Positions 6,033 through 6,108 of a stretch of DNA of 6,108 nucleotides are shown here, piece after piece. The stretch is from Butyrivibrio sp. (lineage in GTDB: Bacteria > Bacillota > Clostridia > Lachnospirales > Lachnospiraceae): NCBI GenBank assembly GCA_024688095.1, contig JAILEJ010000122.1, forward strand, positions 1-6,108, given 5' to 3'. Numbering within the stretch: the stretch's first letter is position 1; each line of letters starts with the position of its first letter. A program made the translations under genes and the position numbers. Below the pieces are notes generated by a model that had not been told where the DNA came from, made no database searches, and was given only the letters and a program-made list of their open reading frames with translations.

Positions 6033-6108
6033 TTATTTGTATCCGGATGTTCTTTTTAATACGTCTTTACACCAATTCAGTAGCAAATCCAGATTCTGAT
6101 CAATGTTT
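6033..6108 (-). CDS. 3' end of an unknown gene entering from the right edge
   Basis: Twenty-four codons (NIDQNLDLLLNWCKDVLKRT followed by SGYK) end at TAA 6033-6035. The peptide is helical and polar, and a good intrinsic terminator lies 21 bases downstream, which is where the end of a real minus-strand gene would be expected. The segment is too short to assign a family. The call rests on the stop-terminator spacing. Confidence 0.45.
   Translation of the reverse strand, partial: NIDQNLDLLLNWCKDVLKRTSGYK

Noticed and set aside
5866..6099. A single 77-codon plus-strand gene
   Set aside because: Only the first part resembles a known family; the rest crosses a terminator hairpin and runs antisense to another gene's end, so it is better read as a stub plus chance frame.
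1..6108. CRISPR arrays, tRNA or rRNA genes, riboswitches, insertion-sequence ends, element attachment sites
   Set aside because: No regularly spaced repeats, cloverleaf folds, transposase motifs or paired terminal repeats were seen on either strand.

Overview
This window looks like part of an integrated conjugative or mobilisable element, or its accessory zone, from a low-GC Gram-positive bacterium. Class Clostridia, probably Lachnospiraceae, fits best: the DNA is AT-rich, Shine-Dalgarno sites are strong, and the largest protein resembles the CD1108 family of Clostridioides difficile conjugative elements. The placement rests on recognition by eye, not on a search.

Left part (1-3607, minus strand): a two-gene unit reads leftwards. 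A 105-residue soluble helical protein (3290-3607) is followed after three bases by a very large single-pass membrane protein (3286 to beyond position 1, at least 1095 residues). The large protein has an acidic then polylysine N-terminus, about 820 cytoplasmic residues, one membrane helix and an extracellular part that runs off the window. It is probably a component of a Gram-positive type IV secretion (conjugation) apparatus, perhaps carrying a cell-wall hydrolase beyond the edge.

Middle (3608-4812): a 259-bp divergent intergenic region holds three GAGATAAT repeats. It separates the conjugation unit from a plus-strand gene for an unrecognised 226-residue protein with four predicted membrane helices. 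A long AT-rich inverted repeat overlaps that gene's stop codon. The following gap holds only a possible 33-codon ORF and a weak terminator-like element, both on the minus strand.

Right part (4813-6108): the DNA is visibly richer in GC and reads as a patchwork. A minus-strand gene encodes a soluble protein of about 222 residues. Its N-terminus carries GIIGGADGPTAIFF, a near copy of the signature of the beta subunit of sodium-pumping decarboxylases, although the rest of the protein is nothing like that membrane subunit. Upstream is the C-terminal stub of a C39-like cysteine peptidase. Next to it are a startless C-terminal stub of a GNAT acetyltransferase (minus strand), an N-terminal stub of a probable Nudix hydrolase (plus strand), a bidirectional terminator hairpin, and the last 24 codons of an unknown minus-strand gene entering from the right. 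Several broken genes in under 700 bp point to repeated insertion and deletion at an accessory hot spot.

The clearest candidate for something undescribed is the GGADGPT-motif protein with its peptidase remnant and small downstream ORF. The giant CD1108-like protein and the lone four-helix membrane protein come next.
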